Assembly (NCBI GenBank): GCA_003154555.1
Contig: PMDT01000103.1
Location: forward strand, 1-9,344
Length of the DNA: 9,344 bases
DNA from: Spirochaetaceae bacterium
Lineage (GTDB): Bacteria > Spirochaetota > Spirochaetia > SZUA-6 > Fen-1364
Reading direction: 5' to 3'
Shown here: one piece after another, positions 7,185-9,344 of the stretch
How positions within the stretch are numbered: the stretch's first letter is position 1
Layout: each line of letters starts with the position of its first letter
Notes under the pieces: model-generated
What the model saw: only the letters and a program-made list of their open reading frames with translations
Database searches by the model: none
Told to the model about the DNA's origin: nothing
Made by a program: the position numbers and the translations under genes

Positions 7185-9074
7185 ATGGATAGGAAAACGC
7201 TGTTAGCCGTCGTTATTTCGGTCGTCATCATCGTCGCGGGTCTCATCATTCAGCCCATCCTGTTTCCCCCCAAGGCGCCCGTGGCTTCCGCAACGCCGAC
7301 CGCCTCTCCCCAGACACCGACGGCACAACCCGCCACGGGATCCTCCACCACACAGGCAGCACCAGCCCCCGCGGCATCCAGCGCGACAGGCCTCGTGACA
7401 AGCCCGGTGGCTGCAGGTGCTGCAACGGCGGCCGCGGGAGTCGTCGCGGCTCTGCCCGATTCGGCTCCTCCCGCTTCCCAGAGTGATACCATTACTCGTG
7501 AGACGGACCTCTACATCCTCACCTTCAGCACGAAAGGCGGCACGCTTGGCTCGGTGAAGCTCAAGAAGTTCAAGAACGTGGACGGCTCCCCCGTGGAAAT
7601 GCTGCTCAGGCCGAAGGCCGACCCCACCGGTGAGCTTCCATTTGCGATCAGCTTCGGCGACTACAAGGCCGCGCAGGTGGACGTGCCCTTTGTATTGCAT
7701 GAGACCACCGGCGACCAGTCCACGTACGACTTCTCCCGCACATTTTCCTCCCAGACAGGCATCCCCTTCACGCTCCACAAGACCTACGTCTTCGACAAGG
7801 ATGAGTATCTCTTCGAGATGCGCGTGACGATTGAGAACTCCGTGAACGACTACCCGAGCCTGAACTTCGGCGGATACTCGTACACGCTGACCCTCGGGCC
7901 GCAGATCGGACCACACTACCAGAAACTCGACGGCAGGAACGATTACCGCAACTACGCCTACTGGGCGGACAGCAAGCGCCAGGATCCGCGCGTGGGCATG
8001 GGCGCGCTGAAGGAACTGGACAAGCGCGTCGCCTGGACGGGCATCGTGGGCAAGTACTTTACGGCGATTGCGGTGCCGGACGCCACGCAGTACCACCTTG
8101 TTTACGACTCGCGGCGGCTGGTGGAAGGCTTCGATCGGTCGAATATCGACTTCGAACGGCCCACTCTGGCGAGCGCCAAGAGCACCGACACGTTCCGATT
8201 CTACATGGGCCCCATGAAGAAGGAGATACTCTCCCTCTATAACGACTCGTCGAAGAACCAGTTCCAGATCTCGGGTCTCCATGCGGACGAGGTTGTCACT
8301 TCTTCCGCCCTCATTGGGTGGCTGGCCACCCTGATGAAGTACGTGCTGGACTTCTTCTACCTGCTCATTCCCAACTATGGCATCGCCATCATCCTCCTCA
8401 CGCTCCTCACGAAGCTCGTCTTCCTTCCCCTGACATTCCGCAGCTCGGAGTCCATGGCGAAAATGGCGGCGCTGAACCCGAAGATGACCGAGATCCGCGC
8501 GCGGCTGAAGGACAAGCCGGAAAAGATGAACCAGGAGATCGCGGAGCTGTACAAGCGGGAGAAGGTCAATCCACTGTCAGGATGCCTGCCGCTTCTCCTC
8601 CAGCTTCCCGTGTTCTTCGCCCTGTACAACCTGCTGAACAGTCACTTCGAGCTGCGCGGGGCGCTTTTCATCCCCGGATGGATCCCCGATCTCTCTGCGC
8701 CCGAATCCGTGCTGAACTTCCCCTTCACCATCCCCCTGGTCGGCTGGACGGCGCTCCGCGTCCTGCCGCTCCTGATGGTGGCAAGCCAGCTCCTCTCCAG
8801 CAAGTTCACACAGCCGTCCGGCGCCCCGCAGCAGGGCGGCGCCCAGGCGAAGCTGATGATGTACGCCCTGCCGATCGTGTTCCTGTTCATTCTCTACGAT
8901 ATGCCGTCGGGGCTGGTCCTGTACTGGACCGTCCAGAACGTCCTCTCCACGGCACAGCAGATGTACATCAACAATCTACGGAAGAAGAAGGAAGCGCAGT
9001 CCGTCCAGACCCCGGTCTACGTGAAAGGCAGCGCCAAGCCCGGCCCCAAGGCCCTGGAAAAAACGGGCAAGTGA
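7185..9074 (+). CDS. yidC: membrane protein insertase YidC
   Basis: YidC inserts and folds inner-membrane proteins alone or with SecYEG. The 629 residues have the long layout of diderm YidC. An N-terminal membrane helix (5-27) is followed by an Ala/Pro/Thr/Ser-rich linker (about 30-100), a periplasmic beta domain (about 105-365), and a C-terminal membrane core (about 375-595). The core contains GIAIILLTLLTKLVFLPLT, EKVNPLSGCLPLLLQLPVFFALY and PSGLVLYWTVQNVLS. K410 sits where E. coli has the groove arginine R366, so the positive charge is kept. A basic tail follows. The ATG at 7185 is chosen because it precedes the signal-anchor helix and has AGAAGG just upstream. The open frame back to 7032 overlaps yidD and is not YidC-like. 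yidD ends 11 bp upstream and jag starts 15 bp downstream. Confidence 0.97.
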   Translation: MDRKTLLAVVISVVIIVAGLIIQPILFPPKAPVASATPTASPQTPTAQPATGSSTTQAAPAPAASSATGLVTSPVAAGAATAAAGVVAALPDSAPPASQSDTITRETDLYILTFSTKGGTLGSVKLKKFKNVDGSPVEMLLRPKADPTGELPFAISFGDYKAAQVDVPFVLHETTGDQSTYDFSRTFSSQTGIPFTLHKTYVFDKDEYLFEMRVTIENSVNDYPSLNFGGYSYTLTLGPQIGPHYQKLDGRNDYRNYAYWADSKRQDPRVGMGALKELDKRVAWTGIVGKYFTAIAVPDATQYHLVYDSRRLVEGFDRSNIDFERPTLASAKSTDTFRFYMGPMKKEILSLYNDSSKNQFQISGLHADEVVTSSALIGWLATLMKYVLDFFYLLIPNYGIAIILLTLLTKLVFLPLTFRSSESMAKMAALNPKMTEIRARLKDKPEKMNQEIAELYKREKVNPLSGCLPLLLQLPVFFALYNLLNSHFELRGALFIPGWIPDLSAPESVLNFPFTIPLVGWTALRVLPLLMVASQLLSSKFTQPSGAPQQGGAQAKLMMYALPIVFLFILYDMPSGLVLYWTVQNVLSTAQQMYINNLRKKKEAQSVQTPVYVKGSAKPGPKALEKTGK

Positions 9075-9089
9075 GCGGAGGATGCTGAA

Positions 9090-9344
9090 ATGATCGTACG
9101 GGAATTCGAGGGAAAAAACGAAAAAGAGGCGATCGACAGGGCCATCGAGGAGCTGGGCCTCGACAGGAACGAGATCGATTTCGAGATCGTCGAGGCGAAG
9201 AAGCCCGGCATCCTTTTCCGCGGAGGCAAAGTAAAGATCCGCGTGCACCTGCTCGAGGAGCACGAGGAGGGGGAGGAGTACGAGGAGGAGGCCGGACCGC
9301 CCGACGAGGCACCGCCGGACCAGCGCCCCGCCCGCAGGAATGTT
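9090..9344 (+). CDS. jag: Jag/KhpB RNA-binding protein, N-terminal part
   Basis: The frame runs off the right edge after 85 codons. Residues 1-55 fit the Jag-N domain: MIVREFEGKNEKEAIDRAIEEL, then a strand-turn-strand with EIVEAKKPGILFRGGKVKIRV. Residues 56-80 are an acidic, Pro-rich linker. The KH and R3H nucleic-acid-binding domains expected of the family would lie beyond the window and cannot be checked. GGAGG (9077-9081) with an 8-nt spacer supports the ATG. Position directly after yidC is the classical place for jag. In Gram-positive species KhpB/EloR binds RNA and affects cell elongation and division. Whether this applies here is unknown. Confidence 0.87.
   Translation, partial: MIVREFEGKNEKEAIDRAIEELGLDRNEIDFEIVEAKKPGILFRGGKVKIRVHLLEEHEEGEEYEEEAGPPDEAPPDQRPARRNV

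Noticed and set aside
7203..8282. A 359-codon minus-strand open frame opposite yidC, and similar antisense frames opposite dnaA (2061-2711, 2808-3551) and recF (4951-5814)
   Set aside because: Shadows of well-identified genes. Their composition is skewed to Arg/Val/Gly/Leu repeats and no recognisable domain is present.
8318..9088. A 256-codon plus-strand frame overlapping the C-terminal half of yidC
   Set aside because: It is an alternate frame of the YidC membrane core, rich in Arg/Pro/Ala/Gly, with no family features.

Overview
The window is the replication-origin neighbourhood of a GC-rich bacterial chromosome (near 60% GC by eye). Every gene has a recognisable housekeeping family. I place the organism tentatively in the Spirochaetota. 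The reasons are the order dnaA-dnaN-recF-dciA(DUF721), the 51-residue ribosomal protein L34 ending in a charged SDEKKPY tail, the [12 protein letters not shown] form of the GyrB Toprim region, and the rpmH-rnpA-yidD-yidC-jag string. This rests on remembered family features, not on a search. An envelope with an inner-membrane/periplasm layout is supported by the long YidC with a large periplasmic domain.

Layout. Positions 1-1736 (minus strand) carry gyrB, which lacks its last 55-65 codons off the left edge. Positions 1737-2219 are gene-free and look like oriC. This stretch holds a GC-rich palindromic block, two tandem DnaA boxes, a 70-bp tract of about 79% AT (candidate unwinding element) and a third consensus DnaA box beside the dnaA start. 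Then come dnaA (2220-3587), a 279-bp intergenic region with more DnaA boxes and a terminator-like hairpin cluster, dnaN (3867-4973), recF (4987-6066) and dciA (6063-6374). A strong sigma70-type promoter whose -35 overlaps the dciA stop codon starts the second block: rpmH (6469-6624), rnpA (6605-6967), yidD (6964-7173), yidC (7185-9074) and jag/khpB (9090 to the right edge, partial). No tRNA, rRNA, CRISPR array, insertion sequence or prophage gene is visible.

How it works together. DnaA binds the boxes around its own gene and opens the AT-rich tract. DciA assists loading or activity of the replicative helicase, DnaN is the sliding clamp, RecF links gapped forks to RecA, and GyrB is the ATPase subunit of gyrase. 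gyrB points left and everything else points right, so all genes run away from the putative origin, co-directional with the forks. The second block makes L34, the protein subunit of RNase P, the YidD/YidC membrane-insertion pair and the RNA-binding Jag protein.

I found no novel defence, mobile or metabolic system. The points worth a second look are small-scale: an attenuator-like set of ACCGGT palindromes between dnaA and dnaN, a 10-bp tandem duplication that creates a decoy start codon at gyrB, a decoy ATG at the dnaN/recF junction, and a dyad at the predicted rpmH transcription start.
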